Positions 45,801 to 56,316 of a DNA stretch of 64,000 nt are shown here, in pieces (the stretch's first letter is position 1; each line of letters starts with the position of its first letter). The translations under genes and the position numbers were made by a program. Source of the stretch: Bolinopsis microptera (lineage: Eukaryota > Ctenophora > Tentaculata > Lobata > Bolinopsidae). The notes beneath the pieces are model-generated. The model did not search any database. It had not been told where the DNA came from and saw only the letters and a program-made list of their open reading frames with translations. The stretch lies in contig NC_087082.1 of the NCBI RefSeq assembly GCF_026151205.1, positions 19,120,494 through 19,184,493 on the forward strand, written 5' to 3'.

Positions 45801-46477
45801 CTACTTCCACTGCACTAATAGTTATACAATAAATTCTACAATCCTAATTTTGTATCGTGATGGAGACCGGTGCCCATAAAAAACATTTACTAGGTTGCCG
45901 TTTGGTGTGAGCAATAGTGAACAGCACGCACACTCCTTTGCCCCGTCAACCTATATCTAATCTATTTAAAGAGTGACAACCATACTACACATTGATTTAG
46001 GATTCCTTTAAATATCAAATCGATTTATTGTAAACTTGTTTAATCTGTAATAAATGGCATAAAATTGAAACTTTTGTTAAACTGAAATTTTTGTTTAACT
46101 GATTCCATCTTGATCCTTTATTATGCAGTCACCTTCAGTTGGTGTCGACAGATCAAGGGTTTTTGACAGGCTGTGTCTTCATCAAAATTTTTAATTCGAT
46201 TTTGAAATTCTTGGACCTCTAAAAATTAAGGTCCAAGAATTTCAAAATCGAATTAAAAATCTTTAAAGGCCTATCTCAAAATTCCTATCATAAATTTAAA
46301 ACAATGACGATATTTTGGTAAATTTCTAGCTTTCTGCCAGAAAATAAATTTTCGGTTTCTATAGGGGTTTAATTAGTATAAACTACAGTACAGCTATACT
46401 TACACCCACATTCACATGCATGCAAGCTCACCTGGTCCAATGAGCGGGAAACGGAGAGGAAGGTCTGGTGACGTCAT
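33851..46477 (-). CDS. N4BP2-like protein: CUE domain, P-loop (polynucleotide kinase-type) ATPase, second CUE
   Basis: Twenty minus-strand coding exons join in phase: 46432-46477, 44921-45022, 44728-44803, 44240-44367, 43948-44017, 43558-43632, 43315-43370, 43101-43189, 41548-41624, 37842-38898, 37482-37695, 37169-37342, 36859-36944, 36417-36505, 35717-35791, 35371-35480, 34751-34824, 34218-34292, 33970-34061, 33851-33901 (about 938 codons, 3' end unresolved). Order: CUE-like NLRELIDIFQGTLEENVV (about 20-60); Walker A LYIMRGLSGSGKTT (about 125-138); SSDDFF; HTWNQQR; VIVDNTNTQFWEM; EPPTEWKF; KHGL. This is the signature series of the N4BP2/N4BP2L kinase domain. A long acidic middle with an Asn/Asp/Lys microsatellite follows, and a second CUE (LVAAYPGMDEHFLESVLLSC, about 900-940). 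Family members bind ubiquitin and nucleotides, and N4BP2 has polynucleotide kinase activity. The Smr nuclease domain of N4BP2 was not seen. The second Met (45020) is an alternative start. Confidence 0.85.
35822..35960. repeat. TTAATAACTTAG microsatellite in intron
   Basis: Repeats of GTTAATAACTTA/TAACTAATA. Immediately right of exon 35717-35791 and again after the array (about 35965-36000), the sequence ACGTCCT.TAGTAAGA..TTACCTTGTAATA is duplicated. A second, decayed 3' splice site therefore lies upstream of the real one. Confidence 0.8.
36153..36394. mobile_element. 242-bp MITE with 21-bp perfect TIR, in intron
   Basis: It starts TACCTTACTCGGGAATATTA and ends in the exact complement (36374-36394). 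Inside, a block of about 85 bp (AGCGGGTTAATTTATGACTG onward) is present twice (36152-36236, 36271-36360). It lies between coding exons 36417-36505 and 35717-35791. TA at the ends may be the target duplication. Confidence 0.75.
37497..37548 (-). repeat. Coding minisatellite with CACGTG in an exon of the N4BP2-like gene
   Basis: Inside exon 37482-37695 a unit of about 18 bp (GTCACGTGGTCCTC type) occurs four times, encoding EDHVT, QGHVT, EDHVT and KDHVS. It has kept the reading frame. The same AGTCACGTG core builds two unrelated non-coding arrays in this window. Confidence 0.85.
39095..41547. repeat. 25-bp intronic minisatellite, about 98 copies, each with an AG|GT splice motif
   Basis: It fills most of the intron between exons 41548-41624 and 37842-38898. 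On the minus (sense) strand each unit is CTTTACTAATTACTACAG followed by GTTAGCT. The host exon ends TTCAG|GTTAGC, so the array begins at the real 5' splice site and repeats it. Each unit also has TACTAAT (branch-point-like) 10 bases before TACAG|GTTAG, a back-to-back 3'ss/5'ss. Variants are limited to a few positions (AGTAAAGGG/AGTAAAGAG, ATTATTAAAG, ACTAG) and recur in blocks of several hundred bp. Confidence 0.95.
41942..43110. repeat. 39-bp intronic minisatellite, about 30 copies, each with a 5' splice site
   Basis: It fills the intron between exons 43101-43189 and 41548-41624. On the sense strand each unit contains TATTGCTGTAAGTTTAG, then AGTAAAGTAGTAAAGTAAAG. The host exon ends TTATTGCT|GTAAGTTAAG, so the last exonic bases and the donor form the first unit. 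Variants include TATATTAAAG in place of TAAAGTAAAG and a CAATTATA insertion. Confidence 0.95.
43760..43917. mobile_element. 158-bp MITE, TA target site, CAGTAAAACCCC terminal repeats
   Basis: The left end is CAGTAAAACCCCGATTTATC and the right end is its near-complement, closing with GGGGTTTTACTG, flanked by TA on both sides. CAGT ends with TA duplication are typical of pogo/Tigger-type (Tc1-mariner) MITEs. It sits in an intron between the Walker A exon and the SSDDFF exon. Confidence 0.75.
44385..44565. repeat. Duplicated 3' splice site region with GTTACACTACTAGTTACCAT repeats
   Basis: The first bases of exon 44240-44367 and its acceptor (TATTATTCTGTACTGTCCT on the plus strand) occur again at about 44432-44452 and 44530-44551. 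The copies are separated by GTTACTATAGTTACACTACT repeats. The copies lie upstream of the real exon in transcription order. Confidence 0.85.
45023..46431. other. First intron of the N4BP2-like gene
   Basis: About 1.4 kb. It contains the hairpin at 46187-46260. The 63-codon frame at 45309-45500 shows no recognisable domain. Nothing else was supported. Confidence 0.55.
46187..46260. ncRNA. Perfect 32-bp hairpin with 10-nt loop (possible small-RNA precursor or fold-back)
   Basis: 46187-46218 (starts ATTTTTAATTCGATTTTGAA) pairs without mismatch with 46229-46260. The loop is CTAAAAATTA. It lies in the first intron of the N4BP2-like gene. Size and loop are compatible with a miRNA precursor, but perfect pairing is more usual for a young fold-back or MITE remnant. 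Nearby sequence (TTTAAAGGCC..AACTCAAAATTC) belongs to a repeat seen again at 46958 and, more weakly, near 60940. Confidence 0.4.
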
Positions 46478-46510
46478 AGTCACGTGACCTCAGGCTCATA
46501 ATCACGTGAC
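46469..46510 (-). promoter_or_regulatory. CRE and two CACGTG boxes at the start of the N4BP2-like gene
   Basis: TGACGTCA (46469-46476, perfect cAMP response element) overlaps the proposed start codon at 46475-46477. GTCACGTGAC (46479-46488) matches the MiT/TFE CLEAR-type E-box exactly, and ATCACGTGAC (46501-46510) nearly so. Binding is an inference from consensus only. Confidence 0.45.
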
Positions 46511-46519
46511 CTCAGACCC

Positions 46520-48180
46520 AATCAATTGGGTTCTGGCCTGGTCAGCCCCCTGTCACCCGATCTTGAGGTGACGTACGACACCTCGTTAACCCAATCAATG
46601 TCTGGAAGGCTGCAAATTTTCACATGCCAAATCCACAAGATTCTTAAAGAGTTGTGCAAGATGACGACACATAGAGGCCGCAGAATTATGAGGACTACCA
46701 GATCCTGGTGGAACCTAAGCGATCCATGATATCACGACAGGCCCTAGGGGGCCATATACCCGTAATGAGTAAAATCTTTAATTTTACTAGTTAAAAAGCT
46801 TTCATGCACTCATTTAGTAGGGATCTTAACTAAATACTTAAATAAGATTGAAGGAGTGTCCCTAGATATGATTGAGGGGGGCTGTTTTTATCTGTATCAA
46901 TACAATGTGCACCTCAATGACTGTAAATCAGACATTTTTGGCCGCCAAATTTTTTTAAAGGCCTAACTCAAAATTCTGTCCCAAAACTTAAGGTCATGAG
47001 ACAATTCTACGTTGATTCTGAAAATTTCATGTGAAAATATTGAAACCCTATTGAGTTCTATTGTTTTGAGCGAAGTCAGTTTGAGATATGGGCGATTTTG
47101 TTCATTTTTTGCGATTATTTGAACACAGAATCCACAGTTAGGTAGATATTGAGCTGATAATCATAGAGAATGTGTAATATATGCTTACCTTCCATATAAA
47201 GTTGGTTTCATTCAAAAATATTGATATTTGACCAATTTATGGACCAAAATCGATCAAATTTGGTGCGTATGCCCAAATATGGGCATATGGTTTTTGTTTT
47301 TATCCCATAACTCGGCCAATTTTTATCCAATTTTGATAAAACTTGATATGTGGGTTCAGGAGACTAGTAGCTACAAGTAGAGCATCCCAAAGCATGGTTT
47401 TGGGCATGTTCAGGGTTTTTGACCAACCTATATTCTGGGGGTCGTATAGACCTATATTCGGGGGGCCCGTAAAATTGTGGTGGCCATAACTTTTTTCCAA
47501 ATTGTCAGTTTGCAGATGTCTTGATGAAAAGATAGCTTAAAATAATACTTATACTCATACCAGTAGTCTTAATGGCATGTGTTGGACAGATTTTTGTCAT
47601 GACAATTTTTCGCCATATTTACCCCTCTAGAAAATGACAACATCGTTTAAATCTTTCGCTGTCATGACCAAATATACCAAAATACCTCATGTAGGTCCAA
47701 AATTTTTATCCAGAAACATTAGTTACATGTTTTACTCCAACATAGCAGTAACAGATCCCATTAGTATCGCTTATCTTGGTTAGAACTGTATCCACTAACA
47801 TGACCTATATTTTGGGGGCCACCTATATTCTGGGGGCCATATACCCGTAAAACAAAATTAAATAAAACAAAATTTAAATTGTATTGCCATGTTACAATGA
47901 ATAATAATATCATAATACACATAGTTGAACTTGAACATCCGATAATAAACTCATGAAAATTATGAATTAGATTAATTGCTATCTCAATCATAAATTTTTA
48001 TCAGTGTGGCGCGGTGCAAGTCATTAATTGTAATGACGGCGCTGAGCCTAAACTAATGAATTCAAAAATAAATAAAAACTCCAATGCAGATGTAAAAGTT
48101 ATTTTTAAATATTTCATACTGACTTGTATTCTTAATGTTTAAATTTCATAAATCGATAGTTTATAATGTTTTGTTCCACG
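46520..48180. repeat. Diverged repeat-rich intergenic region
   Basis: GGGGGCCATATACCCGTAA occurs at about 46748 and 47826 in direct orientation. A block with TTTGGCCGCCAAAT, AAAACTTAAGGTC and ACAATTCTA (46935-47040) recurs at 60935-61010. No gene was found before 48207. Confidence 0.5.
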
Positions 48181-48206
48181 TTGTAGCCCTGCCGCGCACG
48201 AGCGGA

Positions 48207-49064
48207 ATGACAGAGGGTCACGACGTGATACAAATAATTCAACGCTGGCATAAAAACAGTTTAGTTGCGCACGTTCTGAGACCAGAAATGGGACAGTACT
48301 TGGACAAAAAAACGGCTGGCAAAAGGATCCAGTTGCCTGTAAGAGCTTTACTAGTACCCGAAATACCGCTTCGAAAGCACCGCCCCAAGCTGAGCACAAA
48401 AGTATAAATTGTTTCTGGATTTTCACAACAAATCAGCTTGTACATGATACTATTGACTATAATTGTGCATAATATTAGGATGTAAAAGTTTTAATACATA
48501 ATAAATAATATAATAGTAATACACGTTAAAAAGTTAAGTGTCTAGTATTTGTGTTTCTTATTATTTGAATTAGAATTATTAGAATTAGAATCAAATTTAC
48601 ACAGCAATACAATAATAATAGTAAATAATTTAGAGATGCTTCGATCTGCTATGCAGGCAGCAGGATATTCAAATCAGTCAAAAACTTTTAATAGAGTACC
48701 CTTCTAAGGACTAGGAATCAAAACATTATATAGTAAATCGATAGTAAGTTAATGAGTATAAAGTATGTTATATTGGTATGGTTGGTTAAAACATTGAACT
48801 ATGGGCATGAAGATTGAAGCTAACCATTTAATTATTACGAAAATTACATAGATACCCACTTTGTCATTTCATCAGAATTATTTACAGTTATATACAAGTT
48901 ACTTAAGACAGTATTGATTGCAGAAAGCAATACCTGTTGACGAACTGGACCTAAATCTTGCACACACCACCAACGATGAAGACAGGGGTGATGATGTTAA
49001 TGATGAAGATGATGAAGTTGATGATAAGGTTGAGAATGTAGAGGAAGAGGTTTCAGAAGAGTGA
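48207..49064 (+). CDS. Small two-exon protein with acidic C-terminus (hypothetical)
   Basis: Exon 1 48207-48401 starts at ATG in GGAATGACAG. A preceding TTGTAG at 48186 could be the acceptor of a 5'UTR intron. Exon 2 48924-49064 follows GATTGCAG. The donor AAAA|GTATAA and the acceptor join in phase 0, giving about 111 residues: a basic first half (EGHDVIQIIQRWHKNSLVAH, PLRKHRPKLSTK) and an Asp/Glu-rich tail ending VEEEVSEE. AATAAA at 49118-49123 follows the TGA by 54 bases and is a plausible poly(A) signal. No membrane segment is seen. I do not recognise the family. The basic/acidic layout suggests a nuclear or chaperone-like protein, which is only a guess. If unspliced, the frame ends at 48407. 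Confidence 0.5.
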
Positions 49065-49199
49065 GCTGAATAGAAGACAAGATTATATTCTAATTTAGTG
49101 ATTATTATATTTATTGCAATAAACATTTAATACCCATTACTCCAAGAGTGATGACAGGATATACGTTACATACAAGTAACAATTTGGAGAAGTATAGAA

Positions 49200-52100
49200 C
49201 CATTTTAGAATAAAGGAAAACAGGTTATTAAACGGTTTTTAAATTTTGCCCCTTTACCCTCCCACAGAGGGAGAAAAATCCCCCTGAAAAAAATTTTTTT
49301 AAAATGAAAAAAAATTTTTGGGGGGGAAAAAAAATGGGCATTTGGAAAAAGGGGGAAAAAGGCATTTTGTGGGTTTTTTAAAACCCAAATCTTTAAAACC
49401 AATGCAAAAATTTAAATTGTTTTGGTTTTAAAAATTTTTCCTTTTTTCTTATTATTTTTTTAAATTGGCAATTTTTAGGTTTTAAAATTAAAAATTTTTT
49501 TTAAAAAAATTATGGGTAAAAAAGTTAAAAGGGGAAAATAGTGTTTTTATTTTAAAAATTTTAAATTGTTTTAAATTTTTCCCCTCTTTAATATAGTATT
49601 TTTAAATTTTTTGTTGGGGCGAGGTTTTTCAATAAAAAATTTTTAAAGTTTTTGGCGGAAAAAAACATTTTTTAAAAATTAAAGGGGGATTTTTAAAAGT
49701 TTTTTATTTTTAAAAAAAATTGGGCATGGTTAAAAACCCTTTTTAAATTTTAAAAATTTTCAAATTTACCCATTGGGGCTTTCATCAAAATTTTAAGAAA
49801 AAGTTTTTTTAAAAAAAGGGGTTTTTGGAAAATCCCTTTGCAAAACGGAAAATTTTGCCCCCCAAAGGAAACTTGTTTTAAAAAAAAAGAGAAAAGTTGG
49901 ATAAGGTTAATTTAGGGATTTAAAAAAACCAAAAAATTTTTTTTTTTTAAAAAAATTTTACAAAAAATTTAAACCCTTTAAAAAGTTTTGAACGGATTTT
50001 TTAAAACAAGAACTTTGGGGAAAAAATAGGAATTTTTAAAAAAAAGGTTTTTTGTTGAAAAAAAATTTTCCTTTTTCCCCCCTTGTCGAAAAAAATTTTT
50101 AAAAACGAGGGGCCAGAAGGAAAAAAACACTCACAGGAAAAAAATTTGTTTTATTGCGGGACTTTTTTTTTTTCAGGGTTTTGTTCAAAAAAAAAGGGGA
50201 ATATCTTTAAGTAAGGGGCCCCCCCAAGGGGAAAACTGGGGTAAAAAGAGAAAAATTTTTTTTTAAAGAGAAAAAGGGAAAAATTTTAAAAGAGAGGGGA
50301 ATGGGGGGGGGGTTTTTTAAGGAGAAAAAAGGGGGGAAAAAAGTAAAAGAAAAGAAATTTAATGAAAAAAAAAAAAAAATTTGAGGGGGAGAGAACAAAA
50401 GAGAATTTTGAGGGAACCCCAAAAGTGGGGAAATTTTTAAAAAAAAAAAAAGATGAAAAAAATTTTAAGAGAATTAAAAGGGAAGAAAATTTTTTAAGAA
50501 AAGGGGAAAAAAAAGAAAGGGGGGGGGGAAAAGGTTTTTTGAGGGGGGGGGGGGGGTTTTAATTTTACTTGGAAAAAGGGTAGAGAAGGAAAGGGGGGGA
50601 TGTGAAAAAAATTTAAAAAAATTTTTTTTTAAAAAAGGGGGGGGATTGGGGGGGGAGGCCCCGGAAAATTTTTTAGATTTTTTGAAGGAAAAGAAAGAAA
50701 AGAGAAAAGATTTTTTTGGGAAAAAAAGAAGAATTTTGAAAGATTTTTGGGAAAATTTTGGTTAAAGAAAAGAGGGGACCCGTAACAAAATAGCCGCCGG
50801 GGGGGTTTTTTAAAAGAGAATTTTTAAAAGAGGGGAAGGGGGGGCCCCAAAAAACCCGAAAGGAGAGGGGAGAAAAGGAAAAAAGTGAAAAAAAAAACCG
50901 AGGGAAAAAAGAGGAAAAAAATTTTTAAAAAAAAAAGGGAGGGGGGAGAAAAGTTTGAAGCTAGGGGGAAGGAGGTGAGGGGGGGGGGGGGAGAAGGAAA
51001 GGGTTTGGGGGGAAAAAGTGAAGGGTAGAAGGAGGGGGGAGAGGAGGGAGAAGTGAGGGGGGGCGAAGGAGGGGATTTGGGGGGAAATTTTTTAAAAAAG
51101 AGGAAGAAACCGAGGGGGTTTAAAGGGGGAAAGAAAATAGGAGATGAAAACCCCCGAGAGGTTTTAAATTTTTTTGGGGGGGGGGGGGAAAAAATTTAAA
51201 GAAAAAAAAAAAAAAAAAGGAAAAAAAAAGAGAAATTTTGGAAAAATTTTTAGGAAAAGGAGAAAAGGAAAAATTTAAAGGGGAAAAAAAGGGGGGGGTT
51301 TGGAAAGGGAAAGAGAAGGGAAAAAGGGGGGGTTTTTAGAAAAAAAAAGAAAAAAGGAGGGAGGGCGAAAAGTTGAGGGGAGGTAATGGGGGTTTGGGGG
51401 GAAAAGAAAGAGATTTTTAAAAAGGGAAAGTGGGGTGGAGGAAGGGAAAAAGGAAAAAAAAAAATTGAGGATGTTGAAAAAAGGTACCCTTTAAGAAAGG
51501 AAAGGCAAAATTTAAAGGAATAAAAAAATAGGAAAAAGGGTTTTTGGGGGGAAAATTTAAAAAAGGGGGAGGGGAAAAAAAATTGCGGGGGGAAATTTTT
51601 TGGGAATTTTTGGGGGAGGGGAAAAAAAATTTTTTTTTTTGGGGGGAAAAAAAGGGTTTTGGGAGGCCAATTTTTTGGGGGGTTTTGGAAAAAAGAGCGT
51701 AAAAGGGTTTTTTGAAAAATAAATTTTAAAATTTTTGGTTTTTTTTGGGGAAAAAGAAAAGAGAAGGGGAAGGGGAAGGGTTTTAAAAGGGGGGAAAAGG
51801 TGGAAAGGAGTTGTATGGACGGGGGCAAAAGGAGGAAAAGGGGGAAAGGGGGGGAAAAAGGGGGAAAGGGGATTTAAGAGGGGGAAAATTTTTTTGGGGG
51901 AAGGGGGGGCAAGGAAAAAATTTTTTTGAGAAAGGGGGGGGGAAAAGGAAAAAAAAAAGGGGGGGAGGAGGGGGAAAAAAAATTAAAATTTTTCCGGGAA
52001 AAAGGGAGGAAGGGGAAGGGGGGAAAGGGGAGGGAAAAAAAAGAAAAAAGAAAAAAAAAATTTTTTTGGTTTTTTAGGAAAAGGGGAAAAAAAAAAAGCA

Positions 52101-53250
52101 AAAGGGAAAAAGGGGGAAGGGGAAAAACCCTTTTTTTAAAAAAGGAGGAGAAAAGGAGGAAGGAAAAAAAAGGGGGGGGGAAAAAAAAAATTTTTAAAGG
52201 GGGAAAGGAAAGGGGAAAGGGGGAAAGGGGAAAAAGGGGAAATTTTTGGATTTTAAAGAAGAAAAATGGAAAAAGGGGATTTGAGAAAAAAAAGGGGGGG
52301 TTTGATGGGAGCCCGGGGGGGGGAAAAGAAAAGGAGGGGGGAGGGGGGGGAAACCCCCAAAAGGGGGGGGGAGGGTTTTTTAAAAAGGAAAAAAGGGAGG
52401 GGGGAGAGAGGAGTTGACTGGGGGGGGGGAAATTTTAAAGAAAAGGAAAAAGGAAGAAAGGGGGGGGGGAAAAAGAGAGAGGAGAGAGAGGGAGGGGGGA
52501 GAGGGGGGGAGGAGGGGGGGAGGAGGAGAGGGGGGGGGAAAAGAGGAGGGGGGGAGAGGGGGAGAGAGGGAGGAGGAGGGGGGGGGGGGGGGAGAGGAGG
52601 AGGGAGAAAAAGGAAGGGGAGAGGAGGGGAAGAGGAGAGAGGGGGGGGAGGAGGAGAGAGGAGAGGAGAGGGGAGAGGGAGGGGGGGGAAAGGAGGAGAA
52701 GAGAGGATGGGGGGGAAAAGGGGGAAAGAAAAAGAGGGGAGGGGGGGAGGGGAAAGGGGAGGGAAGGGGGGAGAGAGAGGGAGGGAGAGGAGTGGAGAGG
52801 GGGAGAGAGAGGGGGGGAGAGGGAGAAAAGGGGAAAGGGGGAGGAGGAGGGGGGAGGAGAGAGGAGAAAAGGGGGGGAAGGAAAAAGGGGGAAGGGGGAG
52901 GGGAGAGGGGGAGAGAGGGGGGGAAAAAAAGGGGCAAAATTTATGGGCTCCGGCGGCCCCGGGGCGAAAGTTAGAGTAAGAGGGGGAAGCGTCCCGGCGG
53001 GAAGCAGGAGCAGCATGGCGCAGAGCGGTTTTTCCTTTATTTTTGGGGGGGGGCCCCATTAAATTTTTTTGGTTTTTGGCCAAAAATTTTCCCCAAAAAA
53101 TTTTTTAAAAAAAAAATTATTTAATTTTTTAAATTTGGGTTTTTAAAAATTTTTTTTTTTTTTTAAAAAATTTTTTTTGGGCCAATTTTCGGGTCAAAAT
53201 TTGGGGTTTAAAACAAAATTTTTTTTTTTTTTGCCTTTTTAATTTTTTTT
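49200..53250. other. Homopolymer-inflated, probably corrupt consensus (severe)
   Basis: From about 49200 the sequence turns into runs of A, T and G (AAAAATTTTT, GGGGGGAAAA) with almost no ordinary dinucleotide mix. 50200-52940 is nearly pure purine on the plus strand. A small GC-rich island (52945-53030) stands out. The long Lys/Gly/Arg and Pro/Ser/Phe frames here are consequences of the composition. I support no gene. Real GGAA-type satellite DNA may underlie it. Confidence 0.7.
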
Positions 53251-55879
53251 TAATCCATCCTTTTTCCCCAACTAATTGGTTCGGGTTTTAGTATGTTGAA
53301 AGCTGATTTATGTTGGGAAACCCAAGATTGACCAAATAATAAAAAATCAAGAATTTCGTAAAATTTAAAGCAACTTTTAAACAATTTTATTTTGCCCAAA
53401 AGCCGCGCCCAAAAATATGGGGCCCTAGGCGAAACTCATGATATAAAAGTTTTAGGAAATTTTATTTGTTTGTACTTCGAAGAGAAAATTTATATTGGAT
53501 TTTGTTTTTGGGGGCAAGTGATTTCAAGTTTAATATATTAAATATTAAACTATAAATAAAGGGCTTTTCAAAATTTGCTCGCCCAAAAATTATCACGTGT
53601 CTTTGGTTTTTTCGGGTTTTTTAGCGAAAAAAAAGCGGGTTTTAATAAAAACCCCGTCCGGTCCCAACTTGATCTAACCCTAAACATACCCCAAGTATCC
53701 ACAACCCTAACGGGCCCTAAAAAATCGATTTTGTGTTTAACTGCGTCACGTGCCCCAAAAAAGTTTTTTTCCCTTTAATCTCCGGGCCGGGGGGAAGCAT
53801 TTTAATTTTTTAATAGGGGGTGGTTCGGAATCAGCGTCCAAAAAAAAAACTGAACAAAGTCTTTCATATCCCCATATCAAGGCCTTTTTCAAGAATTTTC
53901 TTAAAATTTGGGCAAGCGATTTAAGGGGGGCGTAATTAAATGGTTGATCAAGACAAAAATTTTGTTCCCTGCATCAAACAATATCACTCGATCAAATTTG
54001 AAACTTGTTATTTTTCCGTAAGGGTTTCATGCTTTGATAAAAATTTACAAATCTAAATTTTCTGCACGAGAAAGTTTGATTAAAAAATTTCCTGAGGATG
54101 AATCGATCTACAGTTCACAATACTTTTCATGATCAAATTTTCAAAAAAAATCCCATGATTCGAAAAAACGGTCAATACCATTCAAAGTTATAGCCGTGGG
54201 TGATAAAATCAATATTTATTTTAAATTTGAGGGACTTTTCCGTGAACATAAAGGTGCTAACTCCGGGGGGTTCCCTTTCTGTTAAATTTAAGAGAGGGGC
54301 CGGTCTTACCTAAAAAAAACGACCCCTATTAAAATTTTTTGTATTTGGACTTTTGGAAAATATTTGGATCAGAAGGATAATTAAAAAACAGGATCATAAA
54401 GTCAGGAATCATAAAAAATTCCCGGGTATAAATACCCCGGGTCTAAAAACGGAAAGGGAAAAGGCCGCATTTGTTTTTAATGAGATTGTGGTTTAATGTG
54501 ATAGTGGTTTTTTGAGGTGTGAGGGTTCATAATGATTAATGAAATGTGGTTTCTAAAGTAACTGACAGACGGTCAGAAGCCTACAATCTACATCGACAAT
54601 TTTTAAAAAATTTAAACGAAATATTTAAAGAAAAGTCAAAATGTAAATCCAAACGTCCATAGCTAATAGATTGGACCACCGTGAGATCAAAATGTACCCC
54701 CATGCAGATAAACTCGCGAACATGCAACTTTAATTGGCACTCTGTCTGTCCCTAATGTATGCAAAAAGGAAATTTTTAAAAATTTTGCTTTATCGAACTT
54801 TTCGTGAATCGTTTCGGTTGTCCCGAAAAAATTAGATTTTTAGATAAAATAGCTATCCCCATCCGATGTTATGTGTGAACTATTGGGGTAAAACATAAAA
54901 AACTTTACAAAGCGGGTCATTAATATGATTGGAATTTAACCAAATTTTAATTAATTAACAAAAATAATGGTCTAAATTAAAAAAAAATTACCCTAATAGA
55001 AGGCATAATGTAGCGACGAAGATTGCGCTGGTATTGTAAGCAATTGATCGCAAACTGGCAGGTTTCCTGAATGTTGATATGAAAATTTATCGGATCAAAT
55101 TTGGGAAAGGGATGCGATTTAAAGACATACCAAATATTTTTCACAGGATTTTTTGAACGAACCCCTTTGGGAGGTATTTTTAATTTTGCCTTTTGTTTAA
55201 TTTCTGTCGTCGGTTTTTAAACTATATTTTCATTTTTTGCTTTTACGTGCTTTCTTGTTTTTGTATTACGTAAATTATGTATAAAAAAAAACTATCAAAA
55301 AAAAATTTTACTAAATGTAAAAAAAAAATTTGGAAAAAAAAAAAGCCCCAAAAAAATTTTCTGATTTTTAAGGTTTTGAATGCCTTCGCGTTAGTTGTAA
55401 TGTCCCCTTTTAAAAAATTTTAAACCGCTCTCGCAGTTCCCGTAAAGTCCGTAGGTATATCAAGCGCTCCTTTAACTTAAAAACTATACACAAATCGTCG
55501 GATGATATCATCTCTACACTCGGCGACTGTCACGGGACTTTTTAACCGTTCTCTGTAGTCCTGAAAGACTATTAAAATGGTCCCCCAGGAGAAACGGGGG
55601 AAAAACGTTCCCATACGTGATATTTTCAATTTTAAAAAAGTTTGGGCTAAATTTTGTTAGGGTAAGGGTTTCAGCATATCAATATGCTTCGTTGGTTTAG
55701 GGGTTTGGGTTGGGGGTAGGAATTGGGGTTTGGGTTTGAATAGGCTTCAATTTTTGAGACTAGGGCGTGTTAAAAAATTTTTCGGGACGTCGAGGGGTTT
55801 TGAGTGATTAAACGTCATTTTTTTTGGGAGGTATAGGGACAAATGTTTATATTCATTATTTGGCTACTAGCAGTATTTT

Positions 55880-56316
55880 ATCTTGGATTTCCCTACTTGA
55901 GAAAGCCCACTCTTTTTACCGTCGCACCGGCGGGTTTTCCAGTCTTTTTTTTTTCCCAATTTTTCCCCTCGAATCCCGTGCCCTGGTTGGAAGGTTGAAA
56001 AGTATCGTAAACCCTCGTTGCAAGTGTATTCAAACCCTAATTCCCTGGTTTTTACTTTGAAGATCCCAAAACTCTTTTCTTTAAAAAGGGGAAATCAACA
56101 AAAAAGGTCTAAACCTGGTGGGTGTATTTTGTCATAACCCAAGGAAATTATATTTTGGTGGGTCTGAGAACAGTTCGAAACCCCCCGCTTCATTTAGTCT
56201 TTGTCCAAAAAGTTTTTCTCAAAATTTTCGCTTTTAAAACGTAGTCAGTCTTTTTAAAACCGCTTTGGTTGGGAAATTTTAATATTTTGTGCCCCTATTT
56301 GGCCCCTTTCCTTGAT
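55880..56316 (-). pseudogene. Corrupted domain exon 5 of the tandem-domain secreted gene
   Basis: The plus strand shows TACTTTGAAGAT, ATATTTTGGTGGG and TCTGAGAAC, the diagnostic blocks of exons 57882-58331 and 58442-58918. An acceptor-like ATCTGAAAATGTGG lies at the right edge, as in its neighbours. The frame is broken by run-length errors, so this is more likely a sequencing problem than true decay. Confidence 0.5.

Noticed and set aside
52253-53083. Long Pro/Ser and Gly/Arg/Glu frames on both strands
   Set aside because: They arise from nearly pure-purine, homopolymer-inflated sequence that is probably not real.
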